A stretch of DNA of 64,000 bases from NCBI GenBank assembly GCA_016784735.1, contig JADHUC010000001.1, positions 160,005-224,004 of the forward strand, read 5' to 3'. The first letter of the stretch is position 1, and each line of letters starts with the position of its first letter. The notes beneath the pieces were generated by a model. It did no database searches. It had not been told where the DNA came from and worked only from the letters and a program-made list of their open reading frames with translations. A program made the translations under genes and the position numbers. This DNA is from Pirellulaceae bacterium (GTDB taxonomy: Bacteria; Planctomycetota; Planctomycetia; Pirellulales; Pirellulaceae). This document shows, piece after piece, positions 8,350 to 18,275 of this stretch.

Positions 8350-8898
8350 GTGCCGAGCATCATCCGGAACCTTCCACTCGAGCGAGCACGCACCGACGTC
8401 CCGATCGGTGGACGATCCGTTTCCGTGTTGCCGTTTCAGGCAGTCGTCTGGGTGAGCATCGTGTCCAAGGGGCCGGAACCGTTCGACCCGCGCACACCTA
8501 GCATCCCCGCGGTTGTGGATCTTGGATTCAATGGCACGTTTGCCATTCGGGAGGAGCAGCTCCGCGAGTGGGCTGGCCTCGATCCTCGTCTGTTTTATCG
8601 AGTGCGCACGTCGCGGTTACGAGGTGCAGTCGCAGACGAGCGGGCGGCCAACCTGTGGCTGCACTCCAACGTCCCCAATTCTCGGTCCCCGTCCGGACAG
8701 CCGCCGCTTCGAATGGAACTGTTCAAGGGGATGTTCGTGTTGCGCAGGCCCGAACAGAGCGACCGGCGAGACGACCGTCCGCGGCTGCCGCTGCTCGGAT
8801 TCCGGGCGCTGCATCGTGCAGATCTGAAAGTGGTGGTCGACTGCAAGAATTGCCGTTTGACCATTCGTGCGCCACGGGGCTTGTGGTTCTTGGGCTGA
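8350..8898 (+). CDS. retropepsin-like aspartic protease family protein
   Basis: This 182-residue protein starts at GTG. Residues about 53-64 read PAVVDLGFNGTF, matching the active-site loop of bacterial retropepsin-like proteins (normally D-T/S-G; here D57-L58-G59). Near the C-terminus LLGFRALHRADL is the second hallmark (hydrophobic-hydrophobic-G loop plus helix), and the end is a beta strand (CRLTIR). The D-L-G change may weaken catalysis, since the Thr/Ser normally supports the catalytic Asp. The gene follows the 101-residue gene closely and probably shares its transcript. The start could also lie slightly downstream. Confidence 0.6.
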   Translation: MPSIIRNLPLERARTDVPIGGRSVSVLPFQAVVWVSIVSKGPEPFDPRTPSIPAVVDLGFNGTFAIREEQLREWAGLDPRLFYRVRTSRLRGAVADERAANLWLHSNVPNSRSPSGQPPLRMELFKGMFVLRRPEQSDRRDDRPRLPLLGFRALHRADLKVVVDCKNCRLTIRAPRGLWFLG

Positions 8899-9083
8899 TG
8901 AAGTCACCCTAGACCATCCCGGAGTTGGGCCACAGCGTGTTGACCTGCCCCTGCTTGCAGGTCTGGGCGCCGAGGATCGCGGACTGTTGAACAGACGTAC
9001 CAGCGCATTTGGGGTCACAGCTTCATTAGCCAAACGCTACGTGCGATAGCTGGATGATACCCCATCACCAAAGCAGTTGCTGA

Positions 9084-9335
9084 CTATGGTCGGGCCAGTT
9101 GCTCGCGCACGAACTTCTCGGCTTGTTTGGTTACTTGGGAAGCGGCACCGGCAACACCGTGATTGGCCCCTTCGATGACGACCAGTTCCGTATTGACTCC
9201 GGCAGTCTTCAGCCGTTCGTGCAAGTTGCGGGCATGTTCGATCGGCACGGTTGTATCGTTGTCGCCGGGCACTTGCATGACGGGTGGATCATCTTGACTG
9301 ACGCAACTGATCAGCGAAACGTCCTTCGAGCCGAT
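9084..9335 (-). pseudogene. C-terminal fragment of an alpha/beta hydrolase (esterase type)
   Basis: The translated tail contains VSQDDPPVMQVPGDNDTTVP and ends VVIEGANHGVAG...FVREQL. These are the acid- and histidine-containing last segments of a BD-FAE/dienelactone-type esterase. The nucleophile half is missing. Upstream of about 9335 the homology stops and another gene fragment begins on the opposite strand, so this is a truncated gene at a junction. Confidence 0.6.
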
Positions 9336-9339
9336 CAAC

Positions 9340-9531
9340 ACCAACGGCTCGCAACGCGGCTGGCGCCCCATCATCCACCTGCTCCCGCACCGGGTGCGCG
9401 ACGTCAAGATCCTCGAAGGCGCCCACCTCCGCCCGCTGATAACCGACAACTTCATCCTCATCCCCAACCCGCGGAAGTGCGACGCAGAGCGGGCTTACCG
9501 CGTTCGGTTTCAGGCGGCCGAGATGGAGTGA
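9340..9531 (+). pseudogene. C-terminal fragment of an unidentified protein
   Basis: An open frame ending at TGA 9529-9531 reads convincingly as protein (RGWRPIIHLLPHRVRDVKI, then LITDNFILIPNP). It has no start of its own and abuts the hydrolase fragment on the other strand. The family is not recognised. The stretch from here to 9754 holds nothing else. Confidence 0.35.
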
Positions 9532-9754
9532 GATGCGATCCAGCGGCGGGGCCTGACGCCAAGCGACGCGTTCCTGCAGTGCGAGGTATTGCATTCCGTC
9601 CGACGCCATGAGAACATCGACGCCGCAAGCTCAGGTCTCGCTAAACGCGTGGCTGTGTTGCGGAGTGCGGATCATCAGCAAGTCGCTGCGAGAGATTTGT
9701 AGAGGCGCGACGAAAGTGAAAAATCGGCAAGACGTGAAGAACTGGAAAAACGCC

Positions 9755-11701
9755 ATGTTGCGGGTTACGGTGTTCATGCTCATCCCGGCTTCCTCTTTGC
9801 TGGCCGGAGGCCTGCTGAACGGTGATTTCGAGACGCTCGACAGCAGTGGCTTTGCAGCGAACTGGCTCGACACCCACCATCAGCCGGGCGCCGCGTCGGT
9901 GAGTCACGGAAACGGATTTGACAGCTACTACTGCCTCAGAATCAATGATACCCAGTCCTCCAAGGGCGCGGGGATCGTCTCGGATAAGTTCGATGTCACC
10001 CCGGATAGGGACATCAGGATGAGGGTCCGTTATTTCATCGACTCCTCCACCGTACCCGATCCCCTTGAGATCTACCTGAAGTTCTACAATTCCGTCGGAA
10101 TCAACATCGAAAACAGATTTGTGACGTGCACTGAAAAGAACAAGTGGGCCACGGCCGAGGTATCTGTCCACACGCGCGGGGACGCAGTCAAAGCCGAGGC
10201 GCTTTTCTATAGCCGGGGAGCGAACGTGGGCGTCACATATTTTGACAGAGTGGTCTTGGGGGACGAGATCATTGCCGTCGGGAAACTCAGGCAGCTTTTC
10301 ATCGACGATTATATCATCGAGGGGATCGTGAACGGGGAAAAGCGGCTCCACCGGGCGCGGAAGACCGGGCCCATCATGAAAGGAGTGAAACCGTGGGAGC
10401 TGGACGGAATACAGATAAACGGGACGGTTATCAAGGAAGGCCCGTGTCATTTCAAGATGTGGTACTGGACCTGGGACGGCAACAGCGACAAGGAGTTCTT
10501 CTGCTACGCTACTTCAACTGACGGCGTGAACTGGAAAAGGCCAAATGTCGGCGTGTGCGATTACGGTGGCTCATTCGGGCGCGATAACAATATCCTGAAC
10601 GAGGGATTCAATGAAGGGGATTTCTGCGCCAATGCGGGCCAGCTATCGGTTATCAAGAACCCGGACGGATCCGGGTACTACGCCTACGTGGTCGGCAAAT
10701 ATAACGTCGGGCAGAAAAGCGAGATCTGGTTCTCCGAAAATGGGATAAGCGGCTGGAACTATGTTTCCACGCATATAAACCAGTCTGTCATAGACGCTTG
10801 CTACTCTCATCCTGTCTACAACAGGAGGTTTGGCGACATGGGATATATGGTGTACGACGATATCAACAAGAAGTACATACTATCCCATAAGATCGTGGAC
10901 TGGCACGGCTCGCTGGGTGGAGGAAAGGAACGCGAATTCTATACGGTCGCGTCATCTTCCCTGAAAAAGTTTCCACTCAGCACGAGGCAAGGATCGCTCG
11001 GCGACGCCATCGACGAGGCGCAGTGGGGATGGTTGAGGGCCGAGCCGTACGGGATCTCCATCTTTCCCTATCAAGGCGCGTACGTCGGTTTCGACTGGAT
11101 ACTAGGAGTCACCGACCTTTCTGGGAACCAGGACGGGCATATCAATACCCACTTGGTCTTCTCAAGGGACCTTGCCAAGCAGTGGAAGAGGCCGTTAAGG
11201 GACCAGAACCCGATCATCCCCAACGGGCCTGACGGATCATTTGATGACGGTTTAATCGGTGTTTCGACCTCGCCGATCGTTGTGGGTGACGAGTTCTGGC
11301 TGTACTACAACGGCAATACCGGACTGCATCAGCACCCCGGCGATGCCTCGATCGGGATCGCCAAGTGGCGGCTCGACGGGTTCGTCTCCATAGACAGTCT
11401 TCCGCGACAGGAAGCGGTCATAACCACCAAGCCGCTTACCACTGACGGAAGGTACCTGCAGCTCAACGTGGATGCGGCGGGCGGATCCGTCAGGGTACGG
11501 ATAGAGGACATGGGAGGCAATGAGCTGAAAGGGTACTCGGATACGATCACTTCGGACGGCGTGGCCCGTACCGTCACATGGAATGGGGACGGAGATCTCG
11601 ACTCGATCCTTGCCGAACCGGTCGTGGTCAGGATCTACGCCCGCGGTGCGAAAGTGTACGCTCTGCAGTTCACTGGGGAGGACGGCAGCAGCGACGGGTA
11701 G
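9755..11701 (+). CDS. secreted GH32/GH43-like beta-propeller protein
   Basis: The start at 9755 (MLRVTVFMLIPASSLLAGG) gives a proper signal peptide and 648 residues. In-frame codons upstream look non-coding. Residues about 18-160 form a carbohydrate-binding-like beta-sandwich. From about 175 (LRQLFIDDYIIEG) comes a five-bladed propeller with repeats such as MWYWTWDG...FCYATSTDGVNW and HLVFSRDLAKQWKRPL. These resemble the GH32/43/68 clan, although the exact family is uncertain. The end is a short beta-sandwich. A relative lies at 16276-17832. Codon use differs from the neighbours, with many AGG arginine and ATA isoleucine codons, which suggests horizontal transfer. Confidence 0.65.
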   Translation: MLRVTVFMLIPASSLLAGGLLNGDFETLDSSGFAANWLDTHHQPGAASVSHGNGFDSYYCLRINDTQSSKGAGIVSDKFDVTPDRDIRMRVRYFIDSSTVPDPLEIYLKFYNSVGINIENRFVTCTEKNKWATAEVSVHTRGDAVKAEALFYSRGANVGVTYFDRVVLGDEIIAVGKLRQLFIDDYIIEGIVNGEKRLHRARKTGPIMKGVKPWELDGIQINGTVIKEGPCHFKMWYWTWDGNSDKEFFCYATSTDGVNWKRPNVGVCDYGGSFGRDNNILNEGFNEGDFCANAGQLSVIKNPDGSGYYAYVVGKYNVGQKSEIWFSENGISGWNYVSTHINQSVIDACYSHPVYNRRFGDMGYMVYDDINKKYILSHKIVDWHGSLGGGKEREFYTVASSSLKKFPLSTRQGSLGDAIDEAQWGWLRAEPYGISIFPYQGAYVGFDWILGVTDLSGNQDGHINTHLVFSRDLAKQWKRPLRDQNPIIPNGPDGSFDDGLIGVSTSPIVVGDEFWLYYNGNTGLHQHPGDASIGIAKWRLDGFVSIDSLPRQEAVITTKPLTTDGRYLQLNVDAAGGSVRVRIEDMGGNELKGYSDTITSDGVARTVTWNGDGDLDSILAEPVVVRIYARGAKVYALQFTGEDGSSDG

Positions 11702-11842
11702 ACCAACATCGGGTTACTCGAATGGCGAGGCGGCAATGTAGATGGCGCGCCGCGATTCGATTGGTTCGCCCTCTCGCCGAGCGACTATTTGGTAAAACAG
11801 CCCAGGAGTCCACCGCCGCCGATCATGTCAATGCCCGGCCAT

Positions 11843-14236
11843 TCAGGGCCGGTAGGCTTCGATCGCTGTGACAAGGTTCTGAATCGTAAACAGATCTCCG
11901 CGGAAGCGTGTGGCGTCTACATAGCGAGAAAACTCCTTGCCGCGTTTTCCGAGAATCCACGCGTGGGCGGGCACATTGCCGCTTTGATGCCACAACGGGC
12001 ACAAATGGTGCTCCGTAGCGCTTTGCTTGGGTGCTTCGCTCAAGTACCAGTAGGGCGCGGCGTGGTCGAGGTAATTCAGGTAGACTTCGCATTGGGGGCG
12101 GGCGTAGTCAGCCAGCAGGCGGCCGACTTCCGGAACCAAGTCGATGAACGGCGGAAACTCCTGGTCCTCCGCGACGCCCGTCGTGAGCGGCCCCCAGCGC
12201 ACCACCGTGCAACGCTCGTCCACGTGCGAGACAGCCCGATAATCGCCCTCTGGGTTGCCGCGTACCAGTCCCATGCGATGCATTTCCGCCACGTAGCGCG
12301 CCTGGCCAACGCGGGCCAGAGCCAGTTTGGCGACCAGACAGTATGCCAGGCGCTCTTCCTCCCGCCAGCCATGCTTGCGCGCCAGCCGTGCGTAGCCAAT
12401 GGCGCCGGCCAGCCAGCCGTTGTAGGCCGCCGAGCCTTGGAGCGTGGTGAAACGGATTTCCTGCGAGCTGCGGAGTTCCTGGAGACGGACTGGACCCAGG
12501 ATCGCCCAGTCCAGGCGACCGCTCAGATCTGCGGCCAGCGCGGCGGCGCGCTCGCGTAACTTGCCATCCTCGGGCAGACCTCCGATGACCGAGGTCGCCG
12601 TTTCGATGCGATACAGGTCCAACCAGAAATTCCGCCTGCGGTACCATTCATCCCGCCTGCGCACCACATCCGACCGCTGCTCCGTCTTCTCGACGGTGTA
12701 CGGTTCGCGCGGCGACCCTTGCGTATAATAGCGTCCATCCAGTTCCAACGGCGCGTATTCCCGCCACTCCGCGCGGACGTACTCGCGCACGCGAGCCTGC
12801 AGTTCCGTCGACAAGTAGGGCATCGCCCGGGCCAGGGCATAGGCGGTCTCCGGCGTCCCGACCCAATACCAACTGGCATTCCACGAGCCCGGACCACCGT
12901 GCAGGATAAACAACGGGCGGAGATGGCCCGCCGATACCATGTCGGCCACGTGGTTTTCCAGCCGAGCCTGAAGTGGGCGGGCCTCGGCTGCGACGGCCGC
13001 AGCATCGGGAGAGCGCCAGAGTAAATCGCCCAGTCCCGTGAGCCGGTACTCATAGCTTTCCGCGCCCTCGACGACCATCATCTTCCCGGCGAAATCCATC
13101 AGATTGCCGTCAGCCGGTCGGACCGATTTTCCGTCGGCCAGCAAGCTCACGGGCACGCCGCCTCCCAGGGCCAGGGCCAGCATGGGGGACAGCGGCGCGG
13201 CCTTCACCGGCGGCGTCCCCCACTCGTCTTCGAGAGAGATCCACTGGAAGGCTTGCCTACCCAGAAGAGCATCGCCACCCTCTTCGATCTCAAAGCTCTC
13301 AGCCACCGTTAGCGGGAAATCCCGCAGCCACCGCGACCACAGCCGGCATTGCTGAATCACCTGCTCGGGCAATTCGCGGTGCCAGGATTCCGTTTCTTCG
13401 GGCAACCAGGCGCGGCGGCCGAAAACCGGCATCACCGCCACCTTTCCGGCCGCTGTGGCGAACTCGAAAACGATCTGGTCGCCCTCCACACAGATGGCCG
13501 AAGGGCGATGCTCCAAACGCAGCAGCAGGGGGACATCCAGCAGGCATTGAGGTTGTCCGATCAACGCCTTCTGCGGCCCGGCCTTGGAATCGACATCACA
13601 GATCTCGGCATGGCCTCGAGCCGCGGTATCCGTGCCGAACCACGCCAGCACCCACGGTTCGTCCAATTGCAGCGGCGCGGTCGGTCCGAGGTCGGACGAC
13701 TTGCGAACCACCGCGCGGCCAGCCTCGGCCCAGGCGAAATAGCGAGGCAGCTTGCCCTGGACGCCCGCCGTTGGATCGCTTCGGCGTGCGCCTGGCAAGG
13801 TCGCTCGGCGCGGGCTTTCCGGCCCGGCCGCAGCCAGCCGGAGCGTCTTTTCGGGGATGTCGAAAAGAACGGCGGGCGAGAGGCGGCTAACGATCACGCG
13901 TGCCGCATCGGGCGAACTCCCGTACCGGTAATCTTGATGTACCCACGAGCCCTCGGCCTGTCGCACTTCGCCCTCGCCGAGCGCCACGGCCAACAGGGGA
14001 TCGGCGGCACCGGTGTAAACGCCCGGCAGCCCGCGGGTGGGAGTAATCAGGTCTTGCGGGCGGCGCAGCGTGACTCGCCCCGGCTCGATTTCAACACGAA
14101 GCGCCAACCCCGTTCGAGCGCGCGGGGCACTTGCCATGCGGTCTCGTGAGTTCTTGGCCGACCGCTCCGCCGATGGCGCCGACGCTGTCACTATCACGAG
14201 CAACAAAACCGTTGGTGTCGTGACTGTCATTCGCAT
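11843..14236 (-). CDS. large secreted protein of unknown function, partner of a PQQ propeller
   Basis: The 797-residue protein has a signal peptide (MRMTVTTPTVLLLVIVTAS). The first half is beta-rich (about 45-330). The second half (about 400-790) is mostly helical, with aromatic-rich motifs such as SWNASWYWVGTPETAYALA and HEAD-to-tail helix pairs typical of alpha/alpha-barrel glycan-active proteins. No catalytic motif can be named. Its ribosome site (GAGG) overlaps the stop of the upstream PQQ gene, 6 bases away, so the two are co-transcribed. It converges with the propeller gene that ends at 11701. Confidence 0.55.
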   Translation of the reverse strand: MRMTVTTPTVLLLVIVTASAPSAERSAKNSRDRMASAPRARTGLALRVEIEPGRVTLRRPQDLITPTRGLPGVYTGAADPLLAVALGEGEVRQAEGSWVHQDYRYGSSPDAARVIVSRLSPAVLFDIPEKTLRLAAAGPESPRRATLPGARRSDPTAGVQGKLPRYFAWAEAGRAVVRKSSDLGPTAPLQLDEPWVLAWFGTDTAARGHAEICDVDSKAGPQKALIGQPQCLLDVPLLLRLEHRPSAICVEGDQIVFEFATAAGKVAVMPVFGRRAWLPEETESWHRELPEQVIQQCRLWSRWLRDFPLTVAESFEIEEGGDALLGRQAFQWISLEDEWGTPPVKAAPLSPMLALALGGGVPVSLLADGKSVRPADGNLMDFAGKMMVVEGAESYEYRLTGLGDLLWRSPDAAAVAAEARPLQARLENHVADMVSAGHLRPLFILHGGPGSWNASWYWVGTPETAYALARAMPYLSTELQARVREYVRAEWREYAPLELDGRYYTQGSPREPYTVEKTEQRSDVVRRRDEWYRRRNFWLDLYRIETATSVIGGLPEDGKLRERAAALAADLSGRLDWAILGPVRLQELRSSQEIRFTTLQGSAAYNGWLAGAIGYARLARKHGWREEERLAYCLVAKLALARVGQARYVAEMHRMGLVRGNPEGDYRAVSHVDERCTVVRWGPLTTGVAEDQEFPPFIDLVPEVGRLLADYARPQCEVYLNYLDHAAPYWYLSEAPKQSATEHHLCPLWHQSGNVPAHAWILGKRGKEFSRYVDATRFRGDLFTIQNLVTAIEAYRP

Positions 14237-14242
14237 AATTCC

Positions 14243-15718
14243 TCACTCCTGTCCTGCAAACGCGAAGACCACGCTACGGGGCGACTTGTGAAACAATTGC
14301 GCGCCAGCGATCGCGACCGGCGAGCAAGTGCTATGGAAGCCGCCACCAAAGAGTCCCTTGCCGCCGAGTCGGCGTTGGTCCATCAGGTCGCCGGCCACGT
14401 AGCCCCCTTCGCCCGAAACGATATGATGCCAATTGTGGAATGGGGCCTCGAAAGGCCAGGAAGGATCGCGCACCGGAAAGGCAATCTTCCCGCCCACGCT
14501 CACCGCCCAGGATTGGTCCATCACGCAGAACCCGCAATAGAAATCCCCTTTGCCGCGCGGCCACTCGAGGCCGGGACGGAACGTGTGCCCGGGAAAACCG
14601 AGCAACTGCGAGGGCCCGGCGAAGCGGTCCTTCAGCAACGGCTCCATGCGACCTGTGTCCAGATCCAAGCGGCCGAAGAACGCGTTGCCCGAGGCGCTCA
14701 AGTGAATGTTGGCGTACACGAAGTAGGCCCAACCCTGCGGGTCCACGGCCGGCGGGATCGCCGTGCCTCCACCGCCTTCGACCGGCACCAGCGGGACGAT
14801 GAACTTCTGCTGGCCTGTGCGCGCATCGAGCACGAAGATCGACTGTTCCTCGGGATGTTCTTCAAACCGCTTGGCCAACATCGGGAACACGTCATCCTCA
14901 ATCAGTACCGGATCGTTCTTGTGCGCCTCGATGAATGGCTCCATCACCGCTCGCTGAATCTCACGCCAACGGGCCCGGAACGACATGGCGTGCTCGACCG
15001 CGGCGATCACCACGCCCTGCGCGGCAACCAGCCAGTATTCCCGCATGGCGGACCCGGGAAGTTGGTCCGATTGCCAGATCCGCCGCCCGCTAGCGCCATC
15101 CAGCGCGTACACGCGCATGTCGCCCACGCCCACGTACAGCGTGCCCTCGGAGTAGGCGGGCGTACACATCACCAGGTTCGGCAATGGGCTGCGCCACAAT
15201 TCGGTCCCGTTGCGAGCATCGAGGGCATAGACAAAACCATCTCGGCCGCCAACGAACACCTTGTCGTCCGCGATCACCGGCGCTGCCCAAAGCGGCGCGC
15301 CAGTCTCGAAAGTCCAAAGCCGTGAGCCGTCGGCATCGCGGACGGCATGGCAGCAGTGGTCCAATGAATTGACGTACACAATCCCCCTAGCCCACGCTGG
15401 CGTGCCAAAAATTGGCGCGGCCGTATGGTATGTCCAGAGAGTCTTGCCATCCGCGCGACCCAGTGCATGCAGGTTCCCGTGGCCCGTCCCGACAAACAGC
15501 TTGTCGCCGGCGACGATCGGCTGGGCGGCCGATTGGGTCGGCTCTTCCAGATCCCGGAACCAACACAGACGATACGCGGGTTTCGGCTCGTCCGCCGTAT
15601 AGCCTGTATGCGCAGGATTGCCCTGAAGCTGCGGCCAGTCGGCCGCACGGGCCTGGATCGAGAGCACCGCGCTGGCGATCAGGCCACATCCGATACAGAG
15701 CCGTATGTGTACATTCAT
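14243..15718 (-). CDS. secreted PQQ-binding-like beta-propeller protein
   Basis: The 491-residue protein has a signal peptide (to about residue 25, QARAADWPQLQG). PQQ/BamB-type blades follow, for example DKLFVGTGHGNLHALGRADG, DKVFVGGRDGFVYALDARNG and TLYVGVGDMRVYALDGASG. The first blade starts with the family signature WPQLQGNPAHTGY. Such proteins are seven- or eight-bladed propellers outside the cytoplasm. Many do not bind PQQ and act in binding or assembly. AAAGGGGG lies about 9 bases before the ATG. It is the first gene of a two-gene operon with the 797-residue protein. Confidence 0.85.
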   Translation of the reverse strand: MNVHIRLCIGCGLIASAVLSIQARAADWPQLQGNPAHTGYTADEPKPAYRLCWFRDLEEPTQSAAQPIVAGDKLFVGTGHGNLHALGRADGKTLWTYHTAAPIFGTPAWARGIVYVNSLDHCCHAVRDADGSRLWTFETGAPLWAAPVIADDKVFVGGRDGFVYALDARNGTELWRSPLPNLVMCTPAYSEGTLYVGVGDMRVYALDGASGRRIWQSDQLPGSAMREYWLVAAQGVVIAAVEHAMSFRARWREIQRAVMEPFIEAHKNDPVLIEDDVFPMLAKRFEEHPEEQSIFVLDARTGQQKFIVPLVPVEGGGGTAIPPAVDPQGWAYFVYANIHLSASGNAFFGRLDLDTGRMEPLLKDRFAGPSQLLGFPGHTFRPGLEWPRGKGDFYCGFCVMDQSWAVSVGGKIAFPVRDPSWPFEAPFHNWHHIVSGEGGYVAGDLMDQRRLGGKGLFGGGFHSTCSPVAIAGAQLFHKSPRSVVFAFAGQE

Positions 15719-16275
15719 GACGGCGATCCCCCTTTCAGCGTGTACTCACTCGCGCTCGGTTGTTGACCTCGGTGATCTCCTTGTCGGAGCCATGCACGGT
15801 GATGTCGAATGGTCCGGATGATGGCAGGTCGTTAAAGGTCAGAGCAACCCTCTTCTCCTTCAGATCTGCGACGCCATCGAGCCCCCCCGGAAATCGAATC
15901 CGCCACGGCTTCTCGAAGTCTCGTCTTGCGAGACCGCAGTTTTGGACAGCTCCGACGCAAGTTGCCTGCTGAAAGAGGTTACAGCGAATCGTCCGAGCAA
16001 GTCGAGTTTGAGTAGTCGAATCCGTCAATGTCGCTTCGATGCTTCGGTCGATGTGACCGGTGCAGGTTGGCAATTGCCATTCTTGGGGCGACCTCCGCGC
16101 GCTGCGGAGATCCGCCTGACGCCTGGGGCGATGCCACCGACGCGGCTTGGCTGGCCCAGAACTCGCCAATGATGTTCGTCCGCGAAAACGGTCGTTTTTC
16201 GAGTCGCCCGACAATACCCGCCGAATGATTACCTTCAATCGTCTCATGTCCGATTCATCCAAAGTTTCTTCGAAC
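15719..16275 (-). other. mostly non-coding; possible tail of a lost gene near 15735-15930
   Basis: The minus-strand segment 15735-15930 reads plausibly as a C-terminal beta domain (for example KRVALTFNDLPSSGPFDITV), but the open frame upstream of it is not protein-like. It could be a truncated relic. Nothing else is seen up to 16275. Confidence 0.25.
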
Positions 16276-17832
16276 TCAGGCGTCGGGAGTGAAATCAAGT
16301 GAATAGAGCGCAGCGTCCTTAACTCTGAACTCCAGGATCACTTCTTTGCCGGCACAGTTGCCTATATCATCTTCTCCGCCCCACCGGACAACATGTTTCT
16401 GATGGTCGCCGGTGACGGCATCGGACCAGCCTTTCAGATCGGCGCCGGCTTCGGCGGGTCTAAACTTCACCTTGATATATCCATTCGACTCTACATCGGC
16501 ATTCAGGGTGAGCTGATTTCCGCTGAACCGAATCGCTCTGCTGATGATCGTGTCTTCCTCTCCGTCTGTATCTTCCAGCGCGGCAAAGCCGTCAATGCGC
16601 CACTTGGCAATCCCGAATCTGTGGTCCCTTTCTCCGCTGGAAGGATTGCGGTTGTGCAGATGATTGGCTCCGCCGTAATACATCCACACTTGGTCGGTAG
16701 TAGCGCCACTTGTTTCAGCCCTGGGAACTTCCACCGGCGTGTTTGCCGTATGGACCATCCCTCCATCCCATGAACCGGCAGGGCCGCGGGGCAGGATCGG
16801 CGTTGTGGTTGGCCGCAGCCATGGCCCGTCGATGTCGCGCGAGTACACGAGCATTACATTGATGGGACCATAATGCCAGAAGCCGTCACTCGTGCCGTCG
16901 CCGCCCACACTCACCAGGCCGTTATGGCCGTCAATGCTGAAGAGCCAACTGAAACCAATGACACTGCCGTCTTCCTGCGGGTACATCCCCATGCCATAGT
17001 TCTCCGCTCGCAGTGTTCCCGGTTCAAGGGCTTCGTCCGTCTTGTCCGCAAGCTCATGGTGGGGTCTAACAAGGGGAAAGAGTGTGTCCTGAATCCTGGC
17101 CAGGCTGCCAGAATAACGATGCTGACAGAATTTCCGCTGCCAGTCGTTGGGGCCAAAGAGCTTCTCCTTGTGGGCGACCTTGAAATGAAAGATATAGTCT
17201 TTCTGGTACTGGTCATAGACCCCGAGACAGATATCGTAGTTGTGAGAGGCGGGGGCATAAGTGCCCGATTGCACAATGCGAGCGTGATCGGCGTGCAGTC
17301 CGCGACTGGCTTTCCTCCAATTGTGGATTCCGTCCGGCGAATGATAGATCACATAGCGAACATCGCCTTCGATGCAATAAAGGTAATATCCATCGTCTTC
17401 CTTGAACACACTTGGGGTATCGACAAAAGTTTCTGAGCCGATCAACACGATATTATTGTTGCCGCCATTATGCGGATAAATGCCGAGCTTCGGTTTGGTC
17501 CAGGTGACGCCATCCTTGGAGGTGGCATAACAGATGGCCCTTTCGCCCGAAGGGGTGCCGGCGCGGTACCATATTTTCCAAGAATTCACGCCCTCTCTCC
17601 TCACGGTCGGGTAAGCAAGGGATCGCCGCCTCTCCCAAGCCGTGCTTGCAGACAGCAGGGGCCCCGTCTTGACCGCCTGTTTAAAGACGCGTTTGGCGCT
17701 GCCTAGGGAGCCGATTATGCGATTATCAACAAAGAGTTGTTTTGCCCCTCCGATATTTTCGGCTCCCCGGGAAAGACCTGAGCTGATTACGAGCAAACCG
17801 GCGATGAGAGCATGGAATCTTTTGGGCAACAT
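16276..17832 (-). CDS. secreted GH32/GH43-like beta-propeller protein, paralogue of the 9.7 kb gene
   Basis: Starting at 17832 (MLPKRFHALIAGLLVISSG) gives a signal peptide and 518 residues. The pattern matches the protein at 9755-11701 without its N-terminal binding domain: KQLFVDNRIIGS near the start, ICYATSKDGVTWTKPKLG, MLVYSRDIDGPWLRP, then FGIAKWRIDGFAALED and a C-terminal beta-sandwich (LTLNADVESNGYI onward). The fold is inferred as a five-bladed propeller of the GH32/43 type. The substrate is unknown. It stands alone, flanked by non-coding stretches. Confidence 0.65.
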   Translation of the reverse strand: MLPKRFHALIAGLLVISSGLSRGAENIGGAKQLFVDNRIIGSLGSAKRVFKQAVKTGPLLSASTAWERRRSLAYPTVRREGVNSWKIWYRAGTPSGERAICYATSKDGVTWTKPKLGIYPHNGGNNNIVLIGSETFVDTPSVFKEDDGYYLYCIEGDVRYVIYHSPDGIHNWRKASRGLHADHARIVQSGTYAPASHNYDICLGVYDQYQKDYIFHFKVAHKEKLFGPNDWQRKFCQHRYSGSLARIQDTLFPLVRPHHELADKTDEALEPGTLRAENYGMGMYPQEDGSVIGFSWLFSIDGHNGLVSVGGDGTSDGFWHYGPINVMLVYSRDIDGPWLRPTTTPILPRGPAGSWDGGMVHTANTPVEVPRAETSGATTDQVWMYYGGANHLHNRNPSSGERDHRFGIAKWRIDGFAALEDTDGEEDTIISRAIRFSGNQLTLNADVESNGYIKVKFRPAEAGADLKGWSDAVTGDHQKHVVRWGGEDDIGNCAGKEVILEFRVKDAALYSLDFTPDA

Positions 17833-18275
17833 ATGGTTCTGGTTCTTTTCGCGGTGACTTGTTTCGTTGGCAAACCCCTGCTTAGCCAACACTATACGGA
17901 ACGCCAGGCAGTCTGCAAATCAATGCAAGGATTGGCCCGGCGGGGGTGGTGGCCCCGGCCGTTCCAAAACCGGTCGTTTCTTGCAGCGTCTCGGAATACC
18001 TATGAGTTGATGAGACAGAACCCCGAATACGTGGGTCATGTAGCTGCCGCATCAGTCCTCATCGATGCTCCTGAACGTCGTCTGAGATTCATGCTATGGG
18101 TGAGCGTGAAGTCCGTATTTTCAAGGGGTCTCGATGTGGGCCAAGTATTTTGACCGCACGCGGGCGTCGCAGAACACGCGCCCGCTCGGACTGCCCAAGA
18201 GCGTCTCTCCCGCTGATTGCGTCGAGCGGTCCACGAACCGGCCAAGAGGCCGAGACAGCCAGCGGACCTGACGGG
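17833..18275. other. non-coding gap
   Basis: No gene-like frame is seen. The stretch contains the upstream region of the propeller gene (reading left) and the 3' side of the PKD protein gene. Confidence 0.4.

Noticed and set aside
14288..15325. Plus-strand open frame of 345 codons
   Set aside because: Mirror of the PQQ propeller gene on the minus strand; GC-rich codon structure keeps the opposite frame open.
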